From: Citrobacter europaeus
GTDB taxonomy: Bacteria > Pseudomonadota > Gammaproteobacteria > Enterobacterales > Enterobacteriaceae
Direction: 5' to 3'
NCBI GenBank assembly: GCA_020099315.1
Contig: CP083650.1
Location: 372,001-436,000, forward strand
DNA: 64,000 nucleotides
Part shown: piece by piece, positions 42,952 to 50,729 of the stretch
Numbering within the stretch: position 1 is the stretch's first letter
Layout: each line of letters opens with the position of its first letter
Notes under the pieces: model-generated
Told to the model about the DNA's origin: nothing
Database searches by the model: none
Seen by the model: only the letters and a program-made list of their open reading frames with translations
Program-made: the position numbers and the translations under genes

Positions 42952-43728
42952 ATGTTCCTGATAATATTAATAAAATCGCTCATCATCGGCGGCCTGGTTG
43001 GCGTCGGTGTCGGCGCTGGGGCTGCACGCATGTTTCATGCGCCTACCACTCAAGGGATGGGCGCGTTTCGTACTCTGGGAGAACTGAATTCCTGCGAAGG
43101 GGATCCGGCTTCTCACTTCTCGTTCGGCCTGGGCTTCTTCTTTAACGCCTGGGCTTCCTCCGTTGCGGCAGGGGCGTTCACGCAGGACGTCGACCATCGC
43201 ATCATCCCCAACTGGGGCGCCGCCGCGCTGATGATAAAAAATCGCAACGTCGGTGAAACGCTGCACGATCCTAAGCGCATGGCGATTGCCTGTGGCGTTA
43301 TCGGGATGATTGTCGTGACCTTCCTGAACCTCACGGCGTCATCGGTACCGGAAGCGTTGCAAGTTACCGCCGTCAAGGTGCTGGTGCCTGCGGCTAACCT
43401 GCTGGTTAACACCGTGATGCCGGTGATTTTCTGGCTGGCGGCGATTGATGCCGGTAAGAAATCCGGTTTCTGGGCCACCGTCTTTGGCGGTGCGGCGCAG
43501 CTGATCATGGGCAACGCCGTCCCGGGGCTGGTCCTCGGTATTCTGATCGGTAAAGGTGTTGAAGAGAGCGGCTGGAACCATGTAACTAAAGTGATGATGG
43601 TGGCTATCGTCGCGCTGTTTGTCCTGAGCGGCTTCTTCCGCGGCTTCGACATGAAGATGATCGAATCCTTCCATCTGACCGTGCCTAACTGGCTCGAACT
43701 TATCCACAACTCGCTCAGCGGCAAATAA
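42952..43728 (+). CDS. DUF4311-family integral membrane protein
   Basis: 258 residues with about six predicted membrane helices: about 4-26, 55-77, 110-130, 140-165, 174-200 and 208-230. Glycine-rich first helix (IIGGLVGVGVGAGAARM). An AAAAGGC Shine-Dalgarno lies upstream. With the next gene it forms a two-protein membrane unit, in the place where dga operons have mannose-type EIIC and EIID. No similarity to EIIC or EIID was recognised by eye. Likely permease subunit. Confidence 0.7.
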   Translation: MFLIILIKSLIIGGLVGVGVGAGAARMFHAPTTQGMGAFRTLGELNSCEGDPASHFSFGLGFFFNAWASSVAAGAFTQDVDHRIIPNWGAAALMIKNRNVGETLHDPKRMAIACGVIGMIVVTFLNLTASSVPEALQVTAVKVLVPAANLLVNTVMPVIFWLAAIDAGKKSGFWATVFGGAAQLIMGNAVPGLVLGILIGKGVEESGWNHVTKVMMVAIVALFVLSGFFRGFDMKMIESFHLTVPNWLELIHNSLSGK

Positions 43729-43739
43729 CGGAGGTCATC

Positions 43740-44384
43740 ATGGAACAGAATAAAGGTTTTTGGTTCGCTGACTGGTCGTTCCCGATCTTCGTTGGCCTGC
43801 TCTCATCCGGCGTGTTTGCCGGCACGCACATGTACTACCTGTACGGTATTGGCGCATTTAACGAAGTGGCTTTTGTGGCGATGCTGAAGGCGGGAATGGA
43901 CACCGGCTCCTACGGGGCGGTGGCGGCATTTGGCGCAAGTTTCCTGTTTGCCCGCATCATTGAAGGTTCGCTGGTGGGGATTTTGGACATTGGCGGGGCG
44001 ATTCAGACCGGGGTCGGGTTAGGTGTTCCGGCGCTGTTACTGGGCGCGGGCATTATCTTCCCGGTCGCCAATTTCGCAGCTTCGCTGGTTACCGGTCTGG
44101 TGATTGGCCTGGCGATTGGCTACATCATCATTCTGGCGCGTAAGTTCACCATCAACCAGAGCGACTCAACCTACGGTGCGGACGTCATGATGGGGGCTGG
44201 TAACGCCTCCGGCCGCTTCCTCGGACCGTTGATTATCCTCAGCGCGATGACGGCTTCTATTCCTATCGGAATCGGTTCTCTGGTGGGCGCGCTGCTGTTT
44301 TACCTGTGGCAAAAACCGATTACCGGCGGGGCGATCCTCGGGGCAATGATCCTCGGTTCCCTCTTCCCGATTGCCATAAGCTAA
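43740..44384 (+). CDS. DUF4310-family integral membrane protein
   Basis: 214 residues, very hydrophobic, with about six membrane helices (about 10-33, 40-62, 68-92, 98-125, 150-175 and 180-210). GAIQTGVGLGVPALLLGAGI and similar glycine-rich helices suggest tight packing. GGAGG precedes the ATG. Eleven bp after DUF4311. Probable second permease subunit. A REP element follows, separating the transporter from the enzymes. Confidence 0.7.
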   Translation: MEQNKGFWFADWSFPIFVGLLSSGVFAGTHMYYLYGIGAFNEVAFVAMLKAGMDTGSYGAVAAFGASFLFARIIEGSLVGILDIGGAIQTGVGLGVPALLLGAGIIFPVANFAASLVTGLVIGLAIGYIIILARKFTINQSDSTYGADVMMGAGNASGRFLGPLIILSAMTASIPIGIGSLVGALLFYLWQKPITGGAILGAMILGSLFPIAIS

Positions 44385-44394
44385 CTGTTGATTT

Positions 44395-44429
44395 GTAGGC
44401 CGGATAAGGCGGTTGCGCCGCCATCCGGC
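44395..44429. repeat. REP element inside the DUF4310-4312/dga-like operon
   Basis: Single REP unit GTAGGCCGGATAAGG through GCCATCCGGC, between the membrane-protein genes and the amidohydrolase. It ends two bases before the AGGAGAG ribosome binding site of the next gene, so its hairpin could modulate translation of the enzymes or protect the transporter part of the message. Confidence 0.9.
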
Positions 44430-44442
44430 AAAGGAGAGAGCG

Positions 44443-45576
44443 ATGTTTGATTTACTCCTGCGCCGTGCGCGCCTCGTTGACGATACGCTGAGCGATATTG
44501 CGCTCAAAGACGGCAAAATCGCGGCGTTGGGCGACGTTGATGGCCCGGCGCTGAAAACTATCGAGCTGGGCGGTGAGTGCTACGTCAGCGCAGGCTGGAT
44601 TGATTCTCACGTTCACTGCTACCCGAAATCCCCGATTTACCACGACCAGCCGGACAGCGTTGGTATTGCTACCGGCGTGACCACGGTGGTGGATGCGGGC
44701 AGTACCGGGGCGGATGACATCGACGATTTTTACACCCTGACCCGGGAAGTGGCCACTGAAGTGTATGCGCTGCTGAACATCTCCCGCGTTGGGCTTATCG
44801 CCCAGAACGAGCTGGCTAACATGGCCAATATTGACGCCGATGCGGTGCGCCAGGCGGTGAAGCGCTACCCTGATTTTATCGTCGGCCTGAAGGCGCGCAT
44901 GAGCAGCAGCGTAGTCGGTGAAAACGGCATCACGCCGCTGGAGCGTGCCAAAGCGATGCAAGCGCAGAACGGCAACCTGCCGCTGATGGTGCATATCGGC
45001 AACAACCCGCCGAATCTCGATGATATCGCTGAACGCCTGAGCGCGGGTGACATTATTACCCACTGCTACAACGGTAAGCCGAATCGCATTCTGACGCCGC
45101 AAGGCGAGCTGCGGGCGTCAGTGACGCGGGCGATTTCACGTGGCGTGCGTCTGGACGTTGGGCATGGCACTGCCAGCCTGAGCTTTGCGGTGGCAAAACG
45201 CGCGATCGGCCTGGGCATTTTGCCGCACACCATCAGCTCCGATATTTATTGCCGTAACCGTATCAGCGGCCCGGTACATTCCCTGGCGAATGTGATGTCG
45301 AAATTTCTCGCTATTGGGATGTCGCTTCCGCAGGTCATTGAGTGCGTTACCGCCAATGCCGCCGATGGTCTGCGCCTGAAACACAAGGGGCGACTGCAGG
45401 TCGGTCTGGATGCCGATTTAACCCTCTTTACGCTTAAGCGCCAGCCAACCGTGCTGGTAGATGCAGAAAACGACAGCCTGCAGGCTGAGCAACTGCTGGT
45501 GCCGCTTGCCGCAATACGTGCGGGCAAGGGCTATATGACCGAACAAGGGAGCGCGGAACATGCCTTCGATTTTTGA
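44443..45576 (+). CDS. Amidohydrolase-superfamily deacetylase (cog3964-type)
   Basis: 377 residues, TIM-barrel metal hydrolase. Metal ligands: His56 and His58 in DSHVHC, probable carboxylated Lys150 in VGLKARMSS, His184 in MVHIGNNPP, His207 in ITHCYNG and Asp238 in LDVGHG. Family members such as Enterococcus EF0837 were shown to cleave N-acetyl or O-acetyl groups from small acids, correcting dihydroorotase annotation. Here the likely role is removal of an N-acetyl group from an imported amino-sugar acid. AGGAGAG lies upstream. It overlaps the DgaE-like gene by 17 bp. Confidence 0.78.
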   Translation: MFDLLLRRARLVDDTLSDIALKDGKIAALGDVDGPALKTIELGGECYVSAGWIDSHVHCYPKSPIYHDQPDSVGIATGVTTVVDAGSTGADDIDDFYTLTREVATEVYALLNISRVGLIAQNELANMANIDADAVRQAVKRYPDFIVGLKARMSSSVVGENGITPLERAKAMQAQNGNLPLMVHIGNNPPNLDDIAERLSAGDIITHCYNGKPNRILTPQGELRASVTRAISRGVRLDVGHGTASLSFAVAKRAIGLGILPHTISSDIYCRNRISGPVHSLANVMSKFLAIGMSLPQVIECVTANAADGLRLKHKGRLQVGLDADLTLFTLKRQPTVLVDAENDSLQAEQLLVPLAAIRAGKGYMTEQGSAEHAFDF

Positions 45577-46678
45577 GAAATACAACCTAAAACAGGTGAT
45601 TAACACATCAGGCCGCATGACGGCGCTCGGCGTTTCCACGCCGCGACCAGAGGTGGTTGAGGCTGCAATGGCCGGGATGAATCAATACTTTGAGATGAAA
45701 GACCTGGTGAATAAAACCGGTGACTACATCGCGAAATTGCTGGAAGTGGAAGGGGCAACCGTCGTCTCCTGCGCCTCGGCCGGAATCGCCCTGTCGGTGG
45801 CTGGCGTGCTGGTTAAAGACAGCGACTGGCTGCTGGAGAATCTGCACGTTGCGCCCATCGAGAACAACGAAATTGTGTTGCCCAGAGGTCACAACGTCAA
45901 CTTTGGCGCGCCGGTGGGCACCATGGTGGCGCTTGGCGGCGGCAAGTTAGTGGAGGCAGGTTATGCCAACGAATGTTCCGCGGCGCAGCTGGCAGCAGCT
46001 ATTACGCCCCGTACGGCGGCCATTCTGTATATCAAATCTCATCACTGCGTTCAGAAAAGTATGCTTAGCGTGGAGCAGGCTGCGGTGGTTGCGCGTACGC
46101 ATAATCTGCCGCTGATCGTGGATGCGGCGGCGGAAGAGGATTTGCAGTGCTACTACCGGGTTGGTGCGGATCTGGTGATTTATAGCGGCGCGAAGGCGAT
46201 TGAAGGACCCACCAGCGGTCTGGTGATAGGTAAAACCCAGTACGTTGAGTGGGTGAAACGCCAGACGGCGGGAATTGGCCGGGCGATGAAGGTGGGCAAA
46301 GAGGGGATTCTTGGCCTGACCTGCGCCATTGAACTGTATCTGAACGCGCAGAAAGAAAGCGGTGCGGAGATGGTCGAGAAAATGACGCCGTTCATTAACG
46401 CGTTAAACCAGCTTCACGGCGTGAGCGCCCGCGTGGTGTGGGACAGCGCAGGGCGTGACATAGCGCGCACGGAAATTAAATTTGACGAAGCGGTAACCGG
46501 GATCGCCACCGGCGAACTGGTTGATGCGCTGAAGCAGGGGGAATACGCGATTTACTTCCGTGGTTACAAAGCCAATGAAGGCATTATCGAAGCCGACGTG
46601 CGCAGCGTCGATCGCGCGCAGCTGGAGATTGTGGCCCGTCGAATTGGCGAAGTGATTTCGCAGGAGAAAAACGCATGA
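45560..46678 (+). CDS. DgaE-like PLP-dependent ammonia-lyase
   Basis: 372 residues, SelA/DgaE fold type I PLP enzyme. PLP lysine is Lys212 in VIYSGAKAIEGPTSG, with LIVDAAAEEDLQ carrying the conserved aspartate (about residue 186). In Salmonella, DgaE removes ammonia from D-glucosaminate 6-phosphate to give 2-keto-3-deoxygluconate 6-phosphate. Here it follows a deacetylase and is coupled (4-bp ATGA overlap) to a DgaF-like aldolase gene. The exact substrate stereochemistry cannot be read from sequence. Confidence 0.82.
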   Translation: MPSIFEKYNLKQVINTSGRMTALGVSTPRPEVVEAAMAGMNQYFEMKDLVNKTGDYIAKLLEVEGATVVSCASAGIALSVAGVLVKDSDWLLENLHVAPIENNEIVLPRGHNVNFGAPVGTMVALGGGKLVEAGYANECSAAQLAAAITPRTAAILYIKSHHCVQKSMLSVEQAAVVARTHNLPLIVDAAAEEDLQCYYRVGADLVIYSGAKAIEGPTSGLVIGKTQYVEWVKRQTAGIGRAMKVGKEGILGLTCAIELYLNAQKESGAEMVEKMTPFINALNQLHGVSARVVWDSAGRDIARTEIKFDEAVTGIATGELVDALKQGEYAIYFRGYKANEGIIEADVRSVDRAQLEIVARRIGEVISQEKNA

Positions 46679-47415
46679 AACTGACCCCTAACTTTTATCG
46701 CGACCGCGTCTGCCTGAACGTGCTGGCCGGCTCCAAAGAAAATGCCCGGGATATTTACGCGGCGGCGGAAGGACACGTTCTGGTTGGCGTGTTGTCAAAA
46801 AATTACCCTGATGTCGCAAGTGCGGTAGCGGATATGCGTGAATACGCGGCCCTTATCGACAATGCGCTCTCCGTGGGGCTGGGGGCGGGCGATCCAAACC
46901 AGTCGGCGATGGTCAGTGAAATTTCCCGTCAGGTGCAGCCCCAGCATGTCAATCAGGTCTTTACCGGCGTGGCGACCAGTCGCGCGCTGCTGGGCCAGCA
47001 GGAGACAGTGGTCAACGGCCTGGTCTCGCCAACCGGCACCCCGGGCAGGGTGAAAATCTCCACCGGTCCGCTAAGCAGCCAGACGCCAGACGGCATTGTA
47101 CCGATAGAAACCGCGATTGCGTTGCTCAAAGACATGGGCGGTAGCTCAATTAAATACTTCCCGATGGACGGCCTGAAATGCCGTGACGAGTACATCGCGG
47201 TTGCGCAGGCCTGTGCCCGTCATGACTTCTGGCTGGAGCCAACCGGCGGGATCGATTTGGATAATTTCTCTGAAATCCTGCAGATCGCCCTCGATGCCGG
47301 AGTGAGCAAAATCATTCCTCACATCTATAGTTCGATTATTGATAAGGTGAGTGGTAACACCCGCCCGGACGACGTACGCCAACTGATGGCGATGACCCGG
47401 GCCTGCGTAGGCTAA
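46675..47415 (+). CDS. DgaF-like 2-keto-3-deoxygluconate-phosphate aldolase
   Basis: 246 residues, class I aldolase fold of the KDPG/KDGP type. Schiff-base Lys160 in SSIKYFPMDGL, followed by EPTGGIDLDNF phosphate-binding region. Cleaves the KDGP made by the DgaE-like enzyme into pyruvate and glyceraldehyde 3-phosphate. Start codon overlaps the previous stop by 4 bp. A 21-bp gap separates it from the regulator gene. Confidence 0.85.
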   Translation: MKLTPNFYRDRVCLNVLAGSKENARDIYAAAEGHVLVGVLSKNYPDVASAVADMREYAALIDNALSVGLGAGDPNQSAMVSEISRQVQPQHVNQVFTGVATSRALLGQQETVVNGLVSPTGTPGRVKISTGPLSSQTPDGIVPIETAIALLKDMGGSSIKYFPMDGLKCRDEYIAVAQACARHDFWLEPTGGIDLDNFSEILQIALDAGVSKIIPHIYSSIIDKVSGNTRPDDVRQLMAMTRACVG

Positions 47416-47436
47416 CTGAAAGATGAGGAAACTGAC

Positions 47437-49350
47437 GTGCGATTCCCCAACCAACGTTTAGCGCAGCTGTTTGGCATGCTGCAAAACGAAGCGCTTCCAC
47501 AGGACGAGCTGGCGCAGCGGTTGTCGGTTTCCACACGCACCGTACGGGCGGATATCACCGCGCTAAACGCGCTGCTCACCCAGTACGGCGCGCAGTTTGT
47601 CCTCAGCCGTGGGAACGGTTATCAACTCAAGATTGACGATCCGGCAAGCTATCACACCCTGCAAACGCAGCGGCCCGACGCGTTGCTGCGCATCCCACGC
47701 ACCAGCCAGGAACGGGTATACTGGCTGGTGGTTCGTTTTCTGACGTCGGCCTTTTCGCTGAAGCTTGAAGATTTGGCTGATGAATGGTTTATCAGCCGTG
47801 CGACGTTGCAAAACGATATGGCTGAGGTGCGCGAGCATCTGCAACGTTATCATCTGACGCTGGAAACGCGTCCCCGTCACGGCATGAAGCTGTTCGGCAG
47901 CGAGATGGCGATTCGCGCCTGTTTGACCGATCTGCTATGGACGCTGGCGCAGCAGGATCCGCAGCATCCGTTAGTGACGCAAGAGGCGCTGAATGCCGGG
48001 ATCCCTGAACAGCTTCAACCCGTTCTGCAGGACATTTTCGCCCGTTTTCATATTCGCCTGACCGATGAGGGCGAGCTGTTTTTACGCTTGTACTGCGCGG
48101 TGGCAGTCCGGCGGATTAGCGAAGGTTATCCCCTCCCGGAGTTTGCCGCAGAAGAAGCCGAGCAATCGGTGTGCCTGGCCACGCGAGAAATCACAACGGT
48201 ACTGCACCGGCTGGCGGACAAACCGCTTTCCGTTTCTGAAGAAAACTGGCTGCAGGTGCATATCGCCGCCCGCCAGGTACAAGAGATCGCCCCCAGCGCC
48301 ATCAATGCGGATGATGACGAAGCGCTGGTCAATTACATCCTGCGGTTTATCAACAGCCAGTACAACTACAACCTGTTGAATGACAAACAGTTGCATGCTG
48401 ACCTGCTGACGCATATTAAGACGATGATCACCCGGGTGCGTTACCAGATAATGATCCCCAATCCGCTGCTGGAAAATATTAAACAGCACTACCCCATGGC
48501 GTGGGACATGACGCTGGCCGCCGTCTCGGGATGGGGAAAATATACGCCGTACACCATCAGTGAAAATGAGATTGGCTTCCTCGTGCTGCATATTGGCGTT
48601 GGGCTGGAACGTAGTTACAACATTGGTTACCAGAGGCAGCCGAAGGTTCTGCTGGTATGCGATGCCGGAAATGCGATGGCGCGGATGATTGAAGCGGTGC
48701 TGGCGCGTAAGTATCCGCAGATAGAGATCGTCGATACCGTAACGCTGCGCGACTACGAACAGCGGGAAAGCATTAGCGAAGATTTTGTCATCTCTACCGC
48801 GCGGGTGGGTGAAAAAGATAAGCCTGTGGTGATGATTGCGCCGTTCCCTACCGATTATCAACTGGAACAAATTGGCAAACTGGTGCTGGTCGACAGAACC
48901 CGTCCATGGATGCTGAACAAATTCTTCGATGCCGCCCATTTTCGTGTGATCGATGAGCCAATGGATCAACAAACATTGTTCAACGTCTTATGTCGCCAGT
49001 TGCAGGATGAAGGCTTTGTCGATGCGGAGTTTCTTGATTCGGTGGTTGAGCGTGAGGCTATCGTCAGCACCATGCTGGGTGACAGCATTGCCCTGCCGCA
49101 CGCCCTCGGCCTGCTGGCAAAAAAAACGGTGGTCTACACCATCCTCGCCCCGCAGGGTATCGCCTGGGGCGATGAAACCGCGCACGTGATCTTCTTGCTC
49201 GCCATCAGCAAAAGCGAATACGAAGAGGCGATGGCCATTTACGATATTTTCGTCACTTTCCTGCGCGAACGCGCGATGACGCGGCTCTGCGCATGCCGGA
49301 ATTTCACCGAGTTCAAAACGGTCGCCATGGAGTGCGTGAGCCGTTTTTAA
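47437..49350 (+). CDS. BglG/MtlR-type PRD-containing transcriptional activator
   Basis: 637 residues. Two N-terminal helix-turn-helix domains (about 5-60 and 85-160), PRD1 (about 170-300, His275), PRD2 (about 305-395, His326 and His385), a GatB-type EIIB-like domain with Cys408 in VLLVCDAGN and a C-terminal EIIA-like domain with His555 in ALPHALG. All main phospho-acceptor positions are present, apart from the second PRD1 site, which appears to be Arg. Such proteins are DNA-binding activators controlled by HPr- and EIIB-dependent phosphorylation. This is odd because the operon contains no PTS permease. Expected to act on the palindrome at 41840. Confidence 0.85.
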   Translation: MRFPNQRLAQLFGMLQNEALPQDELAQRLSVSTRTVRADITALNALLTQYGAQFVLSRGNGYQLKIDDPASYHTLQTQRPDALLRIPRTSQERVYWLVVRFLTSAFSLKLEDLADEWFISRATLQNDMAEVREHLQRYHLTLETRPRHGMKLFGSEMAIRACLTDLLWTLAQQDPQHPLVTQEALNAGIPEQLQPVLQDIFARFHIRLTDEGELFLRLYCAVAVRRISEGYPLPEFAAEEAEQSVCLATREITTVLHRLADKPLSVSEENWLQVHIAARQVQEIAPSAINADDDEALVNYILRFINSQYNYNLLNDKQLHADLLTHIKTMITRVRYQIMIPNPLLENIKQHYPMAWDMTLAAVSGWGKYTPYTISENEIGFLVLHIGVGLERSYNIGYQRQPKVLLVCDAGNAMARMIEAVLARKYPQIEIVDTVTLRDYEQRESISEDFVISTARVGEKDKPVVMIAPFPTDYQLEQIGKLVLVDRTRPWMLNKFFDAAHFRVIDEPMDQQTLFNVLCRQLQDEGFVDAEFLDSVVEREAIVSTMLGDSIALPHALGLLAKKTVVYTILAPQGIAWGDETAHVIFLLAISKSEYEEAMAIYDIFVTFLRERAMTRLCACRNFTEFKTVAMECVSRF

Positions 49351-49352
49351 AG

Positions 49353-49375
49353 ACGCTGCAATTACCTTGCAGCGT
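49353..49375. terminator. Hairpin after the regulator gene
   Basis: Perfect 9-bp stem ACGCTGCAA (49353-49361), 5-base loop, TTGCAGCGT (49367-49375), immediately after the regulator stop. No T-run on the plus strand; on the minus strand it is followed by CTTTAAAAA. Possibly a weak terminator for both the regulator gene and the leftward secretion operon. Confidence 0.45.
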
Positions 49376-49416
49376 AGTCTCCTGCAGTCGTTACCCTTAA
49401 TTTCAAGGGCATAACA

Positions 49417-49809
49417 TCACGCCACAACAGTCGTTAGCTGCCCAGGAAAGCTAATCTGGATCACGCCGCCCCACATGCAGATCAACTGCGACTGAGCGGT
49501 GAGAGCGGGCATATTTCCCACCAATACTGTGGGTGATCCCGGCATCCAGGGGGCTGGTGTGGCGGGGATGCACGGCATTGGCGTCAGCACGCCGAGCGCT
49601 GCGGCGGTTGCGGCTGCAACGGTCGGGTTGGCGAGGCTGTTGCACATGCCGAACGGCAAAATGTTCACCAACGGTTTGTTATCCATAATATTCGCCATCG
49701 GCATGTTACCAACGATTGTTCGGCTGGTGGGCAGCACGTTCAACGTACCTGGCGCGATGCCAAAGGAACACTGAAGCAATGCGCCGGTACAAACTCCGGG
49801 ACAGCTCAT
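49417..49809 (-). CDS. PAAR-like (DUF4280) T6SS spike tip protein
   Basis: 130 residues, cysteine-rich at the N-terminus (Cys3, Cys7, Cys14) and rich in Gly/Pro/Met, with IVGNMPMANIMDNKPLVNI and VLVGNMPALTAQSQ repeats that resemble beta-hairpins of PAAR proteins. DUF4280 proteins sharpen the VgrG spike and may carry effectors; this one has no C-terminal toxin extension. Last gene of the leftward T6SS operon; its ATG overlaps the tssA stop by 4 bp, which fixes the start. Confidence 0.78.
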   Translation of the reverse strand: MSCPGVCTGALLQCSFGIAPGTLNVLPTSRTIVGNMPMANIMDNKPLVNILPFGMCNSLANPTVAAATAAALGVLTPMPCIPATPAPWMPGSPTVLVGNMPALTAQSQLICMWGGVIQISFPGQLTTVVA

Positions 49810-50729
49810 GGTAGTACCCCCAATTGCCGCCACAGTCGGCGAGCGGATTCGTCGCTGGTGATCAGCTCATTGAGTAGTTCCGGCAGTGGCGTGTGCCCCC
49901 AGGCATAGGCGCGATACAGTAAATAGGGTACCGGGCTATGCGGTTCGGTGCGCGCCAGGTAGTCTGCGGCCTGTTTAATCATCAGATATGCCTCCTCCCG
50001 ATGGGCAAATGTGGCGTTATAGCTGAGTGTTGGGGAGCTTTCCTCGCTGACAGATTGCGGCTGCACCGGCAATGCGCTGCCTCCTAACGCCTGCAGGCCG
50101 GTTTTGATCTTTTGTTCCAGTGCATTAAATGAAGGTGCAGATGCTGCAGGCCAGTTCTGACAGACGGCATTGAGACGTGTGAGCCACGCCATGCTGGATG
50201 TCAGGGATTTTATGGTGGACTCGTCTGCGCCTGGCAGCGGAACATCAGAAAATTTTCCCTGCTGCCACTGGGTCAGTGAGACGGTTTCCCCATGAGCGAT
50301 AAACAGCGGGGCTTCAGCGACCAGAGTGGCGTAGTGTTGCGCCATCCAACTGAGCGGTGCGGCGCGATAGTCATAGTCACCTTCTTTAATTTGGGGATGC
50401 AATTCCTCGGGATAATGCTCCAGCGCCAGAGTCACTAATGCCAGCGCATCGGGCAGGGCCGCTAAGCCGCGAACTCTCATCCATGCTTCGCCCAACCAGC
50501 TCATAATGACCAGGTCTTTGCTGAGCGTTTTCGTCAGCACGGTGGCGATTTTGGCGACTTCATCCCAGTCGGCACGGCGCGGCGTACTTTGCCAGACGCC
50601 GGTGGGCAGCGTTTCGTCATCCTGCTGGCGGGCGGCAACCAACTGGTCGAATTCTGGTGAATAACGGATAGAGTCCCCGCACGGATTATCCGCCTGAATG
50701 GGGGCCAGTAATGCCTGAATATGTTCCAT
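49806..50729 (-). CDS. tssA: TssA, T6SS baseplate/cap protein (short form)
   Basis: 307 residues. N-terminal ImpA domain (about 1-130; IQADNPCGDSIRYSPEFDQL and KDLVIMSWLGEAWMRVRG) with a short C-terminal domain ending RLWRQLGVLP. TssA organises the baseplate and start of sheath assembly. The ATG preferred lies six bases after AGGAGG; another ATG is directly before it, and both overlap the tssM stop. Between tssM and the PAAR-like gene. Confidence 0.85.
   Translation of the reverse strand: MEHIQALLAPIQADNPCGDSIRYSPEFDQLVAARQQDDETLPTGVWQSTPRRADWDEVAKIATVLTKTLSKDLVIMSWLGEAWMRVRGLAALPDALALVTLALEHYPEELHPQIKEGDYDYRAAPLSWMAQHYATLVAEAPLFIAHGETVSLTQWQQGKFSDVPLPGADESTIKSLTSSMAWLTRLNAVCQNWPAASAPSFNALEQKIKTGLQALGGSALPVQPQSVSEESSPTLSYNATFAHREEAYLMIKQAADYLARTEPHSPVPYLLYRAYAWGHTPLPELLNELITSDESARRLWRQLGVLP

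Noticed and set aside
48082..48972. Minus-strand open frame of 296 codons
   Set aside because: Antisense shadow of the PRD-containing regulator; no ribosome binding site or known motif.
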